Below are positions 21,138-32,653 of a DNA stretch of 64,000 nucleotides, in pieces; within the stretch, counting starts at the first letter, position 1; every line of letters starts with the position of its first letter. Origin of the DNA: Rhipidocladum racemiflorum (taxonomy: Eukaryota; Streptophyta; Magnoliopsida; Poales; Poaceae); contig JAYEVF010000026.1 of NCBI GenBank assembly GCA_036346355.1, forward strand, positions 1,240,001-1,304,000, given 5' to 3'. Both the position numbers and the translations under genes were made by a program. The notes beneath the pieces are model-generated. The model searched no databases and was not told where the DNA came from. It saw nothing but the letters and a program-made list of their open reading frames with translations.

Positions 21138-23294
21138 AGACTTGGCAAAAGGAGAAGTGGATATTCGCGTGGGGAATAAAGCAAGAGTTGTTGGTCTTGC
21201 CGTTGGCACCTACCCATTGCATTTGCCTTCAGGATTAGTTTTAGAACTTAATAATTGTTATTTTGTTCCATCTTTGAGTAGAAACATTATTTCATCTTCC
21301 TGTTTGGAACATGAAGGTTATGAATTCAGAATAAAGAACTTTGTTTGTTCAATATTTTTGAATGATATGTATTATGGTCGTTGTCCCATGGTGGATGGGT
21401 TATACGTCCTTGAACTCAAAGAAAAACATGTCTATAACATTAATGTCATAAGACCTCGACCAAATGATTTGAACCCTACCTTCTTATGGCATTGTTGCTT
21501 GGGTCACATAAATGAGAAACGCATGAAGAAGCTCCATGGTGATGGACTTCTCACCTCATTTGATTTTGAATCATTTGAAACATGTGAGTCGTGTTTACTT
21601 GGCAAGATGACAAAAACCCCTTTCACAGGTTTTAGTGAGAGGGCGAGTGAATTGTTGGCCCTAGTACATACAGATGTATGTGGACCAATGAGCTCGATTG
21701 CTAGAGGTGGGTTTCAGTACTTTGTAACTTTTACTGATGACTTTAGTAGATATGGATATATCTATTTAATGAGGCATAAGTCTGAAACCTTTGAAAGGTT
21801 CAAATAGTTTCAGAACAAAGTACAAAATCAACTTGGCAAATCAATAAAACACTTACGATCAGATCATGGTGGCGAATACTTGAGCCAAGAGTTTGGTGAT
21901 CATCTAAAGCGATGTGGAATCGTTCCACAACTTACTCCGCCAGGAACGCCTCAATGGAATGGCGTATCCGAACGATGGAATCGAACTTTATTGGATATGG
22001 TTCGGTCAATGATGAGCCAAACAGATCTGCCATTATCATACAGGGGTTCGCTCTAGAGACAGCTACGTTCACATTAAATAGGGTCCCATCAAATTCCGTT
22101 GAGAAGACACCATATGAGATATGGAATGGGAGAAGTCCCATGTTGTCATTTCTCAAGATATGGGGATGTGAGGCTTATGTAAAACATTTGCAATCAGATA
22201 AACTCGCACCTAAATCAGAAAAATGCTTCTTTGTGGGGTATCCTAAAGAAACAAAAGGATATTACTTTTACAAAAGAAACGAGAACAAAGTTTTTGTTGC
22301 TCGAAATGGTGTCTTTTTGGAGAAAGAGTTTCTTTCAAAAGAAATTAGTGGGAGTGATGTGCATCTCGATGAAGTTCGAGAATCACATGAACATGTTCAA
22401 ACTGCCACTGAACCATCACATGATGTACAAATTGTTGTACAACATGTGGAAGAGACACCAGCACCACGTAGGTCGGGAAGGCCGCATCATGAAGAAGCCA
22501 TGATGGACAATGATGAGCCCACGACTTATGAAGAAGCCATGATGGACCCAAACTCCGAAAAATGGCTTGGAGCCATGAGATCCGAAATTCAATCCATGCA
22601 TGACAATCAAGTTTGGAACTTGGTCGATCCTCCTGATGGTGTAAAAACCATAGAATGCAAATGGATTTTCAAGAAGAAGACAGACGTAGATGGAAATGTT
22701 CAGATCTATAAGGCACGGTTGGTGGCAAAGGGTTTCAAACAAGTTCAAGGAATTGACTATGATGAAACTTTCTCACCGGTTGGCCTGCTCAAGTCTGTCC
22801 GGATCATTTTAGCAATTGCTGCATATTTCGATTATGAAATTTGGCAGATGGACGTCAAAACAGCTTTCCTTAATGGGAATCTATCTGAGGATGTATACAT
22901 GATACAACCTAAGGGTTTTGTTGATCCTAAAAATGCTAAACAGATATGCAAGCTTCAGAGATCCATTTATGGGTTAAAGCAAGCATCTCGGAGTTGGAAC
23001 ATTCGTTTTGATGAAGTGGTCAAAGGATTTGGCTTTATCAAAAATGAAGAAGAGCCTTGTGTTTACAAGAAGGCTAGTGGGAGCGCACTTGTGTTTCTGA
23101 TCTTGTATGTGGATGACATATTATTGATCGGGAATGATATTCCTATGCTTGAAGACATTAAGACTTCGTTGAAAAGGAGTTTCTCAATGAAGGACTTGGG
23201 AGAAGCATGTTATATCTTGGGCATAAAGATCTATAGAGATAGATCAAAAAGGTTGATTGGATTAAGCCAGAAGCGTGCATTGACAAAGTATTGA
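21049..23294 (+). pseudogene. pol: Nested Ty1 protease end, integrase and reverse transcriptase, broken
   Basis: The GAG-pre-integrase finger has WHCCLGHINEKRMKKLH and CESCLLGKMTK. Integrase residues lie in HTDVCGPM, RSDHGGEY and GVSERWNRT. A TAG at 21805 and a shift near 21960-22060 break the integrase. RT runs open from about 22070 to 23290, with ECKWIFKKKTDVDG, QMDVKTAFLNG, LYVDDILLIGND and MKDLGEACYILGI. It ends in a frameshift. Confidence 0.93.
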
Positions 23295-24002
23295 AAATGT
23301 TCAATATGCATGAATCTAAGAGAGGTTTCATGCCAATGTCACATGGCATCGATCTAAGCAAGAATCGGTGTCCTTCGACAGGCGATGAGCGAGGACAGGA
23401 TGAGCAAGATTCCATATGCTTGGCTATTGGATCTATCATGTATGCCATGATCTCTGTCTGGCCTTGAGATGTCTCATATGCTCTAAGTGTCACAAGTAGA
23501 TACCAAGCGGATCCGGTGATGGTCATTGGATAGCCGTGAAAAACATCCTAAAGTACTTGAGAAGAACTAAGGGTATGTTCCTAGTCTTTGGAGGTGAGGA
23601 AGAAGCGGTTGTAAAGGTTACACCGATGCAAGCTTCCAAACCGACAAAGATGATTTTCGATCACAATCCGGTTTAGTGTTTACACTAAATGGAGGAGCGA
23701 TGGTGGAAGAGTTCCAAGCAAAGCACGGTGGCTGATTCTACGACGAAGGAGTACATTGCGGCTTCGGATGCCGCAAAAGAAGCTGTATGGATAAAGAAGT
23801 TTATCTCAGAGCTTGGTGTGGTCGCTAGTGCCTCTAGTCCAATGGACATCTATTGCAATAATAGTGGTGCCATTGCACAAGCAAAAGAGCCTAGATCACA
23901 TCAGAAGTCCAAACATATACTCCGACGCTATCACCTTATTCGCGAGATTGTGGATAGAGGTGACGTGAAGATATGCAAAGTACATACAGAAGCCAATGTG
24001 GC
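23295..24002 (+). pseudogene. Nested Ty1 RNase H, broken
   Basis: Several shifts lie between 23295 and 23690. From 23730 the frame gives STTKEYIAASDAAKEAVW, DIYCNNSGAIAQA and SKHILRRYHLIREIV, the RNase H core. It ends abruptly at TEANVA, where the 3' LTR fragment starts, so the last residues and the polypurine tract are deleted. Confidence 0.88.
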
Positions 24003-24909
24003 TGAGGGAAGTGAGCAGTCGAGATGGAATTTGCCACTCCAATGTAACGGAGATATATGTCTAGGCCACTCGTGTGATATGATTAAGGAAGTGCATGGCC
24101 ATGCCGTGATTGAGAAGTCAATCACAACTTATTAATATATCACGGATACGAGAGATAGATTGAACTGTCAAAGGATGACATGCTTCTCGCCTTAAGTTCG
24201 ATCTTCATATAGTTTGACAAAGGGATTATTACATCATTACTTTAATCATATGCGTTTGGGAGTTGGCATGCTCTGCAAGGAGCCGCTACCGACTATTGGA
24301 TTAGAAAAGGGTTTTCCGAATCCATGTCCAAATGCGCATGAACCTACAGGGTCACACACTTAATCTGGCCGACGCATCAATTCGGATTGGATCCGTAATT
24401 AATGGACCTCGTGGGCTTAGCGCGTAGATGGGCCCTGACTGCCTAGGGTTTCACCTCGTGGCTATATAAGAAGGGGAGGAGGCTGGACGCAGTACAGACT
24501 TTTGTGCGGTTTAGAGGTGTTTCGCTAGAAACCCTAGCCACCTCCTCTCGTTGCCCCTGTCGAGCGACCCGGTGCTTGCACACCGACGCACGGCATTCCA
24601 TCCCCGGACGTGTGGACTGCTGTGGTGACGCTACTGCTACTGCGGCGTGGAGAGGACGATCCGCAGCAAGGACAATCCATGGCGAGGATGATCCGCGGCG
24701 ACGATCCGCAGTGAGGACGATCCATGGCGAGGATGATCCACGGTGAGGATGATCCACGCCGAGAACGATCCACTACAACGACGTGCGAAGGATTCTGCAA
24801 CTGCGCGTCTAGTGGTAATAGATCTATAATCCCCTTCTTGCGAGTAGCTTTTCTGGTTTGCGGTAGAAATTTTAATTTGTGCTAGAGTAGCATACCACGT
24901 TCCCCAACA
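24003..24909 (+). repeat. 3' LTR of nested Ty1 element, 5' truncated
   Basis: Matches 17762-18636 of the 5' LTR. About 503 bases of its start are missing. The minisatellite at 24651-24773 is about two units longer than in the 5' LTR. Confidence 0.93.
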
Positions 24910-24914
24910 CTTAC

Positions 24915-26846
24915 TTGGTTATGGGACTAATGCTTATGCGTACCGAGTTTTCAACAACTCCACCAGTGTGGTTGAAATCTCGCGTGACGTAATTTTTGAT
25001 GAGACTAACGGTTCTCAAGTAGAACAAGTTGATCGTGCCGTGATTGACAGGGAAGAACCACCGTGTGAAGCTATTAAGAAATTGGCAATTGGGGAGGTAA
25101 AACCTCAAAATCTGGAAACTCACCCGAGCACCCCAACCCGGAGTCTCCAGACTGAAACCCGGAGTCTCCGGATGGGAATGGCTCAGGTGACGTTCCCTCC
25201 TCGTCCAAGTAAGCTCAAGATGGTTCCGACAATATACTCGGAGACATTCACCAGGGAGTATCTACTAGATCTCGAGTTGCAGATTTTTGTGAATTTTACT
25301 CGTTTGTGTCTTCTCTTGAGCCTCTTAAGGTAGAAGAAGCACTTGATGATCCGGATTGGGTGATGGCCATGCAAGAGGAGCTCAACAACTTCAAGAGAAA
25401 TCAAGTGCAGAGCTTGTCGAAAGACCAAATCAAAACATGATCGGCACAAAATGGGTCTTAGGAACAAGCAAGACGAATGGAATCGTGACAAGGAACAAAG
25501 CTCGATTGGTTGCTCAAGGGTACACTCAAATCGAAGGTTTGGATTTCGATGAAACATATGCTCCAGTAGCTAGGCTTGAATCTATTAGAATATTACTTGC
25601 CTTTTCTACTCACCATGATTTTAAGTTGTACCAAATGGACGTGAAAAGCGCCTTCCTAAATGGACCACTCTCCGAGATGGTCTATGTCGAGCAACCACCC
25701 GGGTTTGAAGATCCAAGACATTCGGACCACGTCTACTACCTTCACAAGGCACTTTATGGACTTAAGCAAGCACCAAGGGCATGGTTCGAATGTCTACGAG
25801 ATTTTCTTCTAGAACAAGGTTTTGTAGTCAGAAAGGCCGACCCTACTCTCTTTACTAAGCATATTGATAATGATTTATTTGTATGCCAAGTGTATGTCGA
25901 TGACATTATATTTGGATCTACTAATGAACATTTGTGTAAAGAGTTTAGCAAAATCATGACTAAAAGATTCGAGATGTCCATGATGGGAGAGTTGAAGTTC
26001 TTCCTCGGATTTCAAGTTAAACAACTCAAGGAAGGAACCTTCATTTGCCAAACCAAGTACATCAAGGACATGCTCAAGAAGTTCGGAATGGAGGACGCCA
26101 AGCCTATAAAGACGCCTATGCAGGCCAACGGGCATCTAGACCTCGACAAAGAAGGTAAACCGGTCATCCAAAAGGTATATCGTTCGATGATCGGTTCTCT
26201 CCTTTATCTTTGTGCATCTAGGCCCGATATCATGCTTAGCGTTTGTATGTGTGCACGTTTTCAAGCCGCTCCAAAAGAGTGCCACATGGTGGCCGTTAAG
26301 AGAATCTTAAGATACTTAGTGCACACTCCTCATTTTGGACTTTGGTATCCGAAAGGATTTTCCTTTGAATTAGTTGGCTATTCAGATGCGGATTGTGCCG
26401 GCTGTAAAGTGGATAGGAAGAGTACCTCGGGGACTTGCCAATTCTTGGATAGGTCTCTAGTCTCGTGGTCTTCCAAGAAACAAAATTCCGTAGCCCTATC
26501 CACTACCGAAGCCGAATACATAGCGGTCGGGAGTTGTTGTGCCCAATTACTTTGGATAAGACAAACCTTGAGTGATTATGGCCTATCCTACAAGAGTGTT
26601 CCACTATTGTGTGCCAATGAGAGTGCCATAAAAATTGCCAACAATCCTGTCCAACACTCCCGTACAAAACACATAGATATTCGCCACCATTTCCTAAGAG
26701 ATCATGCAACCAAAGGCGAAATTGATATCCAACATGTGAGCACAAATGATCAATTAGCCGATATATTTACCAAGCCCCTTGACGAGAAAAGGTTCTGTGA
26801 ATTGAGAAGTGGTCTAAATATTTTAGATTCTCGTAACGTGGCTTGA
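24915..26846 (+). pseudogene. pol: SIRE-type integrase end, RT and RNase H (RT-RNase H frame intact)
   Basis: Resumes the frame left at 17258 (YGTNAYAYRVFNNS). A linker frame runs to about 25330 and contains two CCGGAGTCTCC-type motifs. After indels at about 25330-25470 the long open frame to 26846 gives NKARLVAQGYTQIEGLDFDETYAPVAR, QMDVKSAFLNG, VYVDDIIFGST and MMGELKFFLGFQV. The RNase H part has GYSDADCAG, KSTSGTCQFL, STTEAEYIA and RTKHIDIRHHF. Of the SIRE-type protein, this is the best-preserved part. Confidence 0.93.
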
Positions 26847-27883
26847 TAAGTGCTCACATATTGTTTGTTGAATGTAAAATGAATTTCAAAATCTTATTCA
26901 TCTTTTTCTTTGAATTTATCCATTGTTTTTGGCTCTTGATCCTCTGATCTTGTCATTGCTATGTGACCATGGCTTGTTTGCTTTATTGTTCGCTGGTCAC
27001 ATATCATGTTGACATCTTAGGGTCTCTTTCTCCCTCTCGCTCCGCCAAATTCCTTGGATCTTCGTGCGAAATCTTTCATTCCTAACCAAGCTGGGTATCC
27101 CGGAGTATCCGATATTTAATCCGGAGTCTCCGGATCACCCGGAGTATCCGGACTAATTTTCCGGACTCTCCGGGTTGGGCCGGAGTATCCGGATTAAATG
27201 TCCGGAGTCTCCGGGTTGGGGCGGTCGGTTAAACACCCAAAATCCCGCGCGGTTTCTTTTTCTTTCCTCATTCACACCGTGAGCCTCTCCCTCTCCCGTG
27301 CTCTCCTCAAGGCTAGGGCCGTTTCTTCCCTCATCTCCATCTCCAAGGGATCTTGAACCCCTCCTCTTCCTCGGTTTGGAGATCTAGGTAAGAATCGTGG
27401 TGCCCTAACTCTTTTCCTTCCGGGATTGGATTCATTCTTGCGGTTCTTAGGGCCTCTCCTCATGATTTATCTCTTCTAGGGTGCGGCTTGACTCGTTGTT
27501 GCCCTCAAGATCGGAGATCCTTGGTCCTAACTCGCCCGTGTTCTTCGTTTTCAAATCCTTTGAGGTGAGTTCATTTTTCGTGCCCTAATCCCGCGAAATC
27601 TTTTGCTAGATCGTGCCTTAGGCTTTATTTCCACTTTCTTGAGGCAATCTAGATTCATTTCGAGTTGTTGCGGGGATTGGATCCTCCAATTTTGGCTCGC
27701 CCGTGCGCGATTTCTGGCGCATCCGAAGTATCCGGACTTTTGGTCCGGAGTCTCCGGGTTGGTCCGGAGTATCCGAACATTTTGTCCGGACTCTCCGGGT
27801 TGGGTGCCTCGGCCAGAATGCTTTACCCTTTGTTTTTCGAGTCGCCTCGCGGCTAATCCTTTTCTCTCACTTTGTCTGGTCAG
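26847..27883 (+). other. Spacer after SIRE-type pol with CCGGAGT-type palindromes
   Basis: No gene seen. Clusters of CCGGAGTATCCGG and CCGGAGTCTCCGG lie at about 27101-27215 and 27720-27800, the same motif as in this element's LTR. A pyrimidine-rich leader precedes the next ORF. Confidence 0.7.
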
Positions 27884-28090
27884 ATGGATCCTCCTCAGGG
27901 GACTTCGGGTGGTGGTGATCCTTCTCGGAACTCTCCTTCAACGGACACCCATTCCAGCTCCCCGTCTGCTGCTCCGGCGCCCAAGAGGCAGAGACGCACT
28001 GTGGCGAAGCAGCCCGCCTCTAGGGGAAGGGGTGCGCTGAGGATTGGTCCTCCGACTGGTCCGCAGCCTCACGCTCAGCCTCAGCCTCAG
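27884..28090 (+). pseudogene. Start of the extra 3' ORF of the SIRE-type element, truncated
   Basis: ATG at 27884 opens a Ser/Pro/Gly-rich sequence with a basic stretch (PKRQRRTVAKQ) and a Gln/Pro repeat (QPQPQPQ). SIRE elements carry an additional, env-like-positioned ORF between pol and the 3' LTR, and this is in that place. I see no signal peptide or membrane segment in the 69 codons left. The frame then runs into Tat-2 integrase sequence at about 28091, so the rest is lost. Confidence 0.55.
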
Positions 28091-29022
28091 CCGCAGGCTG
28101 CCAGTTCTTCGCCAGACAAACCCACCTCCCGGCACAAGTCCTGCAGACGATCCCCATCACGTGGCCCTTCGCGGTCTGGGGGCTCGATCTGGTCGGACCC
28201 TTCTGAAAGGCCCCCGGAGGTTTCACTCACTTACTCGTTGCCGTAGATAAATTCACCAAGTGGATAGAGGCCAAGCCTCTCGCGACCATCACCTCAGCGC
28301 AAGCAGCGAGCTTCTTCCGCGACATCGTCTACCGCTTTGGAGTCCCGAACTCCATCATCACCGACAACGAGACGCAATTCACGGGGAGGGAGTTCCTCGA
28401 ATTCTGTGACGCCTTCAGCATCCGCGTCGACTGGGCGGCGATTGCGCACCCTCGCTCCAATGGCCATGCCGAGCGAGCCAACGGAATGATTCTCCAAGGG
28501 CTCAAGCCACGGATCTTCAATTGACTGAAGAACTTCGCGGGACGGTGGGCGGCCGAGCTGCCCTCCGTTCTCTGGAGTTTGCAGACCACGCCGACCCGGT
28601 CAACCGGATTTACGCCGTTCTTCCTGTTGTTCGGAGCGGAGGCCGTCCTCCTGACTGACTTGGAGTACGGCGCCCCGAGAGTAGAAGCCTTCGACGACGC
28701 ACGGAGGTCGGAAGCACAACAGGATGCCCTCGACCAACTCGACAAAGCACGAGACGTCGCTGTCTTGCGGTCGGCCAAATACCAGCAGGCACTGCGGCGG
28801 TACCACAGTCGCCTGGTCCGCGGCCGGTCATTTAGCGTCGGTGATTTGGTTCTGCGCCAAGTCCAGTCCAGCAAGGCCAGGCACAAGCTTTCTCCGCCCT
28901 GGGAAGGCCCTTTCATCGTCGCAGAGGTCCTCTGACCCGGCACCTTTCGTCTTAAGGACGCCGAGGGAAACCTCATCGCCAACGCATGGAATATCGAGAA
29001 GTTGAGAAGGTTTTATCCTTAG
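28091..29022 (+). pseudogene. Tat-2 integrase, N-terminally truncated
   Basis: Starts in the zinc-finger end (CQFFARQTH) right at the fusion with the SIRE ORF. Then come VWGLDLVGPF, VDKFTKWIEAKP, ITDNETQF (the usual G is E here), HAERANG (the usual Q before V/A-E is H), and the C-terminal GDLVLRQ and LSPPWEGPFIV. In-frame stops are present near 28228, 28522 and 28935. Everything upstream in Tat-2 pol is deleted. Confidence 0.88.
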
Positions 29023-29477
29023 AAGTTCTATCTTGTCCATGTAGTACTCCAAAAAAGTCCCTAAATCAAGAAATCGTGTCGGTCAGTCATCCGACCAAGC
29101 GACCGTTCCCTCCTCCCGGTAACTTTTGTCGAGCCTAAACACTACGACCCGCGCCCCAGAGGCTAAGGTCCCGAAGTAGTGCCCAGCAGGTCAGAAAAAT
29201 CGCACTCGCAAACGTGACCGGTGGTCGGTCGGGAATACGTCTCTCCCACGCAAACTCACGCTAACACCCCGCCTCCGACCTACGCTCGACCCCTTGCGGT
29301 CCCGAAAAGCTATTGTCGTCGAAGCGCTTCTCGAAAAAACAAGCCCGTGAAAAGGAAAAGAAGAGCCAGCAAGCAGAGAGAGAACCAAAATAAGCAACTT
29401 CTTTTTTATTTTATTTATCTACATAAGGGGCGCCAGCCCCACCGGCAGAAGCCGCCCACCCAGGTCGAAGCTCCCCA
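29023..29477. other. Spacer between Tat-2 integrase and small antisense ORF
   Basis: No gene. On the minus strand, AATAAA signals at about 29405-29416 lie some 60 bases after the stop of the small antisense ORF and could be its poly(A) signal. Confidence 0.5.
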
Positions 29478-29723
29478 TCACTCGCGGCGGTGCTCCTCCA
29501 GGGGCGCGCCGATCCAGCCGAACGATGCGTGGCGCCGCTCGGTCAACGCCTCAATCAGCGACGCCCTCACCATCTGAAGGCGAGGGACGGCCGCGATAAG
29601 GGCGTCGACCCGCCTCGCGTCCCCGACGACGGCGCCGGCCTCGATGTCCACCACAATCCTCCGCCAGGCTTCCTCAGCGTCCACTGAGGACTGCCTGAGA
29701 AGCTCAGCGAAGCGGTCCCCCAT
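29478..29723 (-). CDS. Small antisense ORF of Tat-2 (81 aa, function unknown)
   Basis: ATG at 29723 chosen because a TATA box lies about 65-75 bases upstream and the residues before it read like leader. The sequence is helical, with VDALIAAVPRLQMVRASLIE followed by ALTERRH. It aligns with Tat-1 (IPPLWVVEDEILAALGREHR) and Tat-3 (VPRLLEAKEALEEAVARAHR). It is antisense to pol and located between integrase and the large antisense gene, as in the other two elements. Family and function are unknown to me. Confidence 0.7.
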   Translation of the reverse strand: MGDRFAELLRQSSVDAEEAWRRIVVDIEAGAVVGDARRVDALIAAVPRLQMVRASLIEALTERRHASFGWIGAPLEEHRRE

Positions 29724-29786
29724 GAATGGCGCAGAGAAGCTCGGTGAAGAAGTTCTGGCGTGGCCCGGAAAGACCCCGGCGCACCT

Positions 29787-29797
29787 CCTTTTATACC
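29787..29797 (-). promoter_or_regulatory. TATA box upstream of Tat-2 small antisense ORF
   Basis: Minus strand GGTATAAAAGG. It is a strong TATA match at a sensible distance from the ATG at 29723. Confidence 0.65.
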
Positions 29798-31398
29798 CCA
29801 AGGCGCGCAGCACGAAGAAGATCGAGTAACTGCGAGGAGCGGAATTCGAAGCGTCCGCCACCAATTCCAACAGCAGCGCGGCCCTCCAGAAAAGTTAAGG
29901 CGGCCTAATCCTAAAAACTCCTGTCCGTTTTTTACACGTATCTTCCCCCGAGCTCAAAGTGGTATGCGGTAACTGCACCCCAGTCCCCGCGCACCACTCG
30001 GGGGCTAGTCCACACGGGTTGGTGACCTTGGTCAGTGACCCGACCGACCAAACGGTCTCCCTCACAGTAACCCCTTCGACCCAAGTGCTACGGCCTACGC
30101 CCCTGCGGCTACGGCTGCAAAGTGGCACTTCGCGGAGGAAGGAAATTACTCGAACAAGGCGAGCGGAGGTCGGTCGGAAACACCTCTTCTCTACGAAGTG
30201 AGCGCTCTAAATCCTATCCCTCTCCCGCGTTTCCCTCAGATGTGATCAACACAACACCCGCGCTCTCGGGAAGCCCCCGCGGATCCCGTAGCTACGGTCG
30301 TAAAACGTTCATCACATAAAAGAGACACGGGATGAGCGAAGGTAAACTTAAAGCGGACCAGCAGGCCAAAACCGTTAGCGACTATTTTAATTGTTCATTA
30401 CATATCTTCTACGACCCCACGCAAAACACAAAAACTAATCATCTCCCCCCTCTCGGTGGAGGATACCCTGCAGCGAAATCCTCCCGGCGATCTCTCGGGC
30501 GTGCGGGTTGACCTGGGACTTGAACCCATCGACTTCCTCGTCGGTCCGATTCGCGGCGATCCGGCTCCCAACCGTCTAGAGGTCGATGCCATCATAGTAG
30601 GAGATGGCATTGACCAGCGCCGAGGAGGCGCCGAGCGTCGCCGCCTCGCGCAACGAAGCTTCGACGTGCTCCGGCACGCCAGCCATCAGGGCGAAAAGGG
30701 AGCTCGGGCCCAGGATAAGCCCTAGCAACCGGTCGCAGACAGCCAGGCCGACCCTCCGAAGAGTCGCCAGCTCGGCTGTCAGATCGGTCACACCCCTCTC
30801 CGCTATCTGCTGACCCGACAGGGCCACATCTCGCGATGTGACCGCCGCATCCCGTTCCTCCGCCACCAACCTTCGCGACTCCAAGGCATCGCCAAGGTTC
30901 CTTTGCAGCTGTGGAAGCCTCCATGGCGTGGAGTTCCCCTTCAGCCTTGGCACGTGCCTCCTGGTCGGACGCTGCACGTTCGGCGAGCGCTTTCGCCAGT
31001 GCTAACTCATACCGGGCGAAGTCTCGCTCGGCGCATAATTGGTCGGCCTCCCTTCGGGCCGACTCGAGTTCGTCCCGAAAGCGTGCTGCCTCCAACTGAG
31101 CGGACTCCTCCGCACCAGCCGCGGAGGCCCTTGCCTTCTTGGCCCGCTCCAGGGAAGACCTGGCCTCAGCCACCTCGCCGCCCAGGGACTCCGCCAGTTG
31201 CCGAGCCTCCTGCAGGGCCCCGGTGACTTCGCCCAGCCGCTGACCGGCGACGGCGACCCTCTCCTGCTCGGCGGCGAGCGCTCCCCGAGCATCGCGCAGC
31301 ATCGCCCCGAATCGGTCGCGCTCCTGTTCGGCGGCCTGCTTCCAACCGTGCATACGTCGGAGGAAGCCTGACTTCTCCGACGCCCGACCCTGCAGACA

Positions 31399-31480
31399 CT
31401 GCAAACAAAAAAAACCACCTGCCCGGTCAACCGCAACCCCGTCCGAAAAATTGCTAGGGCGATTTTCTTTTCGACCTTAC
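31399..31480 (-). other. Intron 3 of the antisense gene
   Basis: 82 bases, donor GTAAGG (an alternative in-phase donor GTAGGG lies nine bases upstream), T-rich tract and TTTGCAG acceptor. An intron stands at the same place, just before the coiled coil, in Tat-3 (52139-52206). Confidence 0.72.
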
Positions 31481-32078
31481 CGACCCTACCGGACGGGCTT
31501 CTCCAATAATAAGGCCCATCGCTCTGGAGGAGGATTCGAGAGCGAGGAGAAGATCCTTGCGGATCCGTCCAATCTCATTTTCGACCTTCCTCTCGCTCTC
31601 CTCCAGAGCCGACCAGTCGCAGTACTCCGCCATGTCATCCAAGACGAGCAGCGGCTCTCCGGACGGGCCGCTGCCCGGCCAGGTGAGCACGGGAAGGGAC
31701 TCCGCGGTAAACCCCGGCTGCGCTGCCCCGGTGGCCTGGTCCGGAGATCAATCCGAGGAGTCCGACCCGACGTCAACCGTCTCCAGGCTCGCTCCGGCTG
31801 GCGCATCCTCGAGAGCCCGTCGCAGGGCCTCCTCCGACAGTTGGCCCGCGCCAACTGGCTGGTCCCTCAGCAGAGGAGGCGGGGGAACCTCCCTGATCCC
31901 CTCGACCGGCGCCGCGAAGGCCATCCGGCCCAACGGGCCTCCTGATGGCGGCACCACCTCCGCTTCCACCGGCCCCGCTCCGGACGGCCGTCGACGCGGC
32001 TCCTACCAACGGAGGCGGAGGGACACGACCCCTCGCTCCCGAGGTCGGGCTCAGCGCCACCCTCGCACGTGAATAGAC

Positions 32079-32157
32079 CCTGCACGCAACAACTAGTCGG
32101 GAACCGAACAAGAAAACCCAAGCGGAGGACCGGCCGGAAGACAGACGAAACACTTAC
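32079..32157 (-). other. Intron 2 of the antisense gene
   Basis: 79 bases, near-consensus donor GTAAGT and acceptor GTGCAG, phase 0. Confidence 0.68.
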
Positions 32158-32577
32158 CGCGTTGAGCGGGAGCGCGCCTGCCGACGCGCCCTTTTCGCTG
32201 GACCGCCGCGTAGGGGCGTATCGGCTCCCCGCCTCCTTAGAAGGAACCCCCGAGCTTGGAGCAACCTCCTAAGGCTCGCGAGCACCGACCCCTTGGTCGG
32301 AACCCGGATCGGAGCTGCCCGAGTCGCCCCCGATGTCCTCGCTGCTCTCGCTCGAGGTCGGCTCCTGGTCGCCTTCGCTCAAGTTCGTGTCGGAGACCTC
32401 CTCACCCCGCGTGGCTCGGGCCGCGCGCTCCTCTTTCTTCCGCGCCGCCTCGGCTTTTTTCCTCTCCTCCCTCCGCGCTCGGCGGGCGACGTCGCGTTCA
32501 TCCGCGATGGCGCGCGCCACGGCCCTCGCTTCCTTATCCCCCGACAAAAAGGCCCGGGAGACCATGCCGCCAAGCCC

Positions 32578-32653
32578 CTGCGAAGGTACACTCGGATGAG
32601 CACAGGGAAGATTAAGGGAAAAGTGTCAGAAAAGTGGGCGCCACCCGACCTAC
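32578..32653 (-). other. Intron 1 of the antisense gene
   Basis: 76 bases, GTAGGT donor and TTCGCAG acceptor on the minus strand, phase 0. Reading through gives a stop at 32612. Confidence 0.7.

Larger units (their letters stand above)
17259..24909 (+). mobile_element. Second Ty1/copia element nested in the SIRE-type pol
   Basis: LTR ends are TGTTACTGTTATGCCC and TTCCCCAACA. The element has a Met-tRNA primer site, gag, protease, integrase, RT and RNase H in Ty1 order. The 3' LTR lacks its first 500 or so bases. I cannot place the lineage with confidence. Several indels and stops break the frame. Confidence 0.93.
12420..28090 (+). mobile_element. SIRE/Maximus-type Ty1/copia element, 3' LTR deleted, carrying a nested Ty1 element
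   Basis: Order is LTR, Met-tRNA primer site, gag with zinc knuckle and long coiled coil, protease, integrase, RT, RNase H, then a long spacer and the start of a further ORF. The order and the extra ORF after RNase H fit the SIRE lineage. The left flank CTTAT (12415-12419) would be its target duplication, but the right copy is missing because a deletion removed the element's 3' end. Confidence 0.88.

Noticed and set aside
28130..28250. Continuation of the SIRE extra ORF into a longer novel protein (124 codons from 27872)
   Set aside because: From about 28091 another frame encodes Tat integrase motifs, so the overlapping frame is accidental read-through across a deletion joint.
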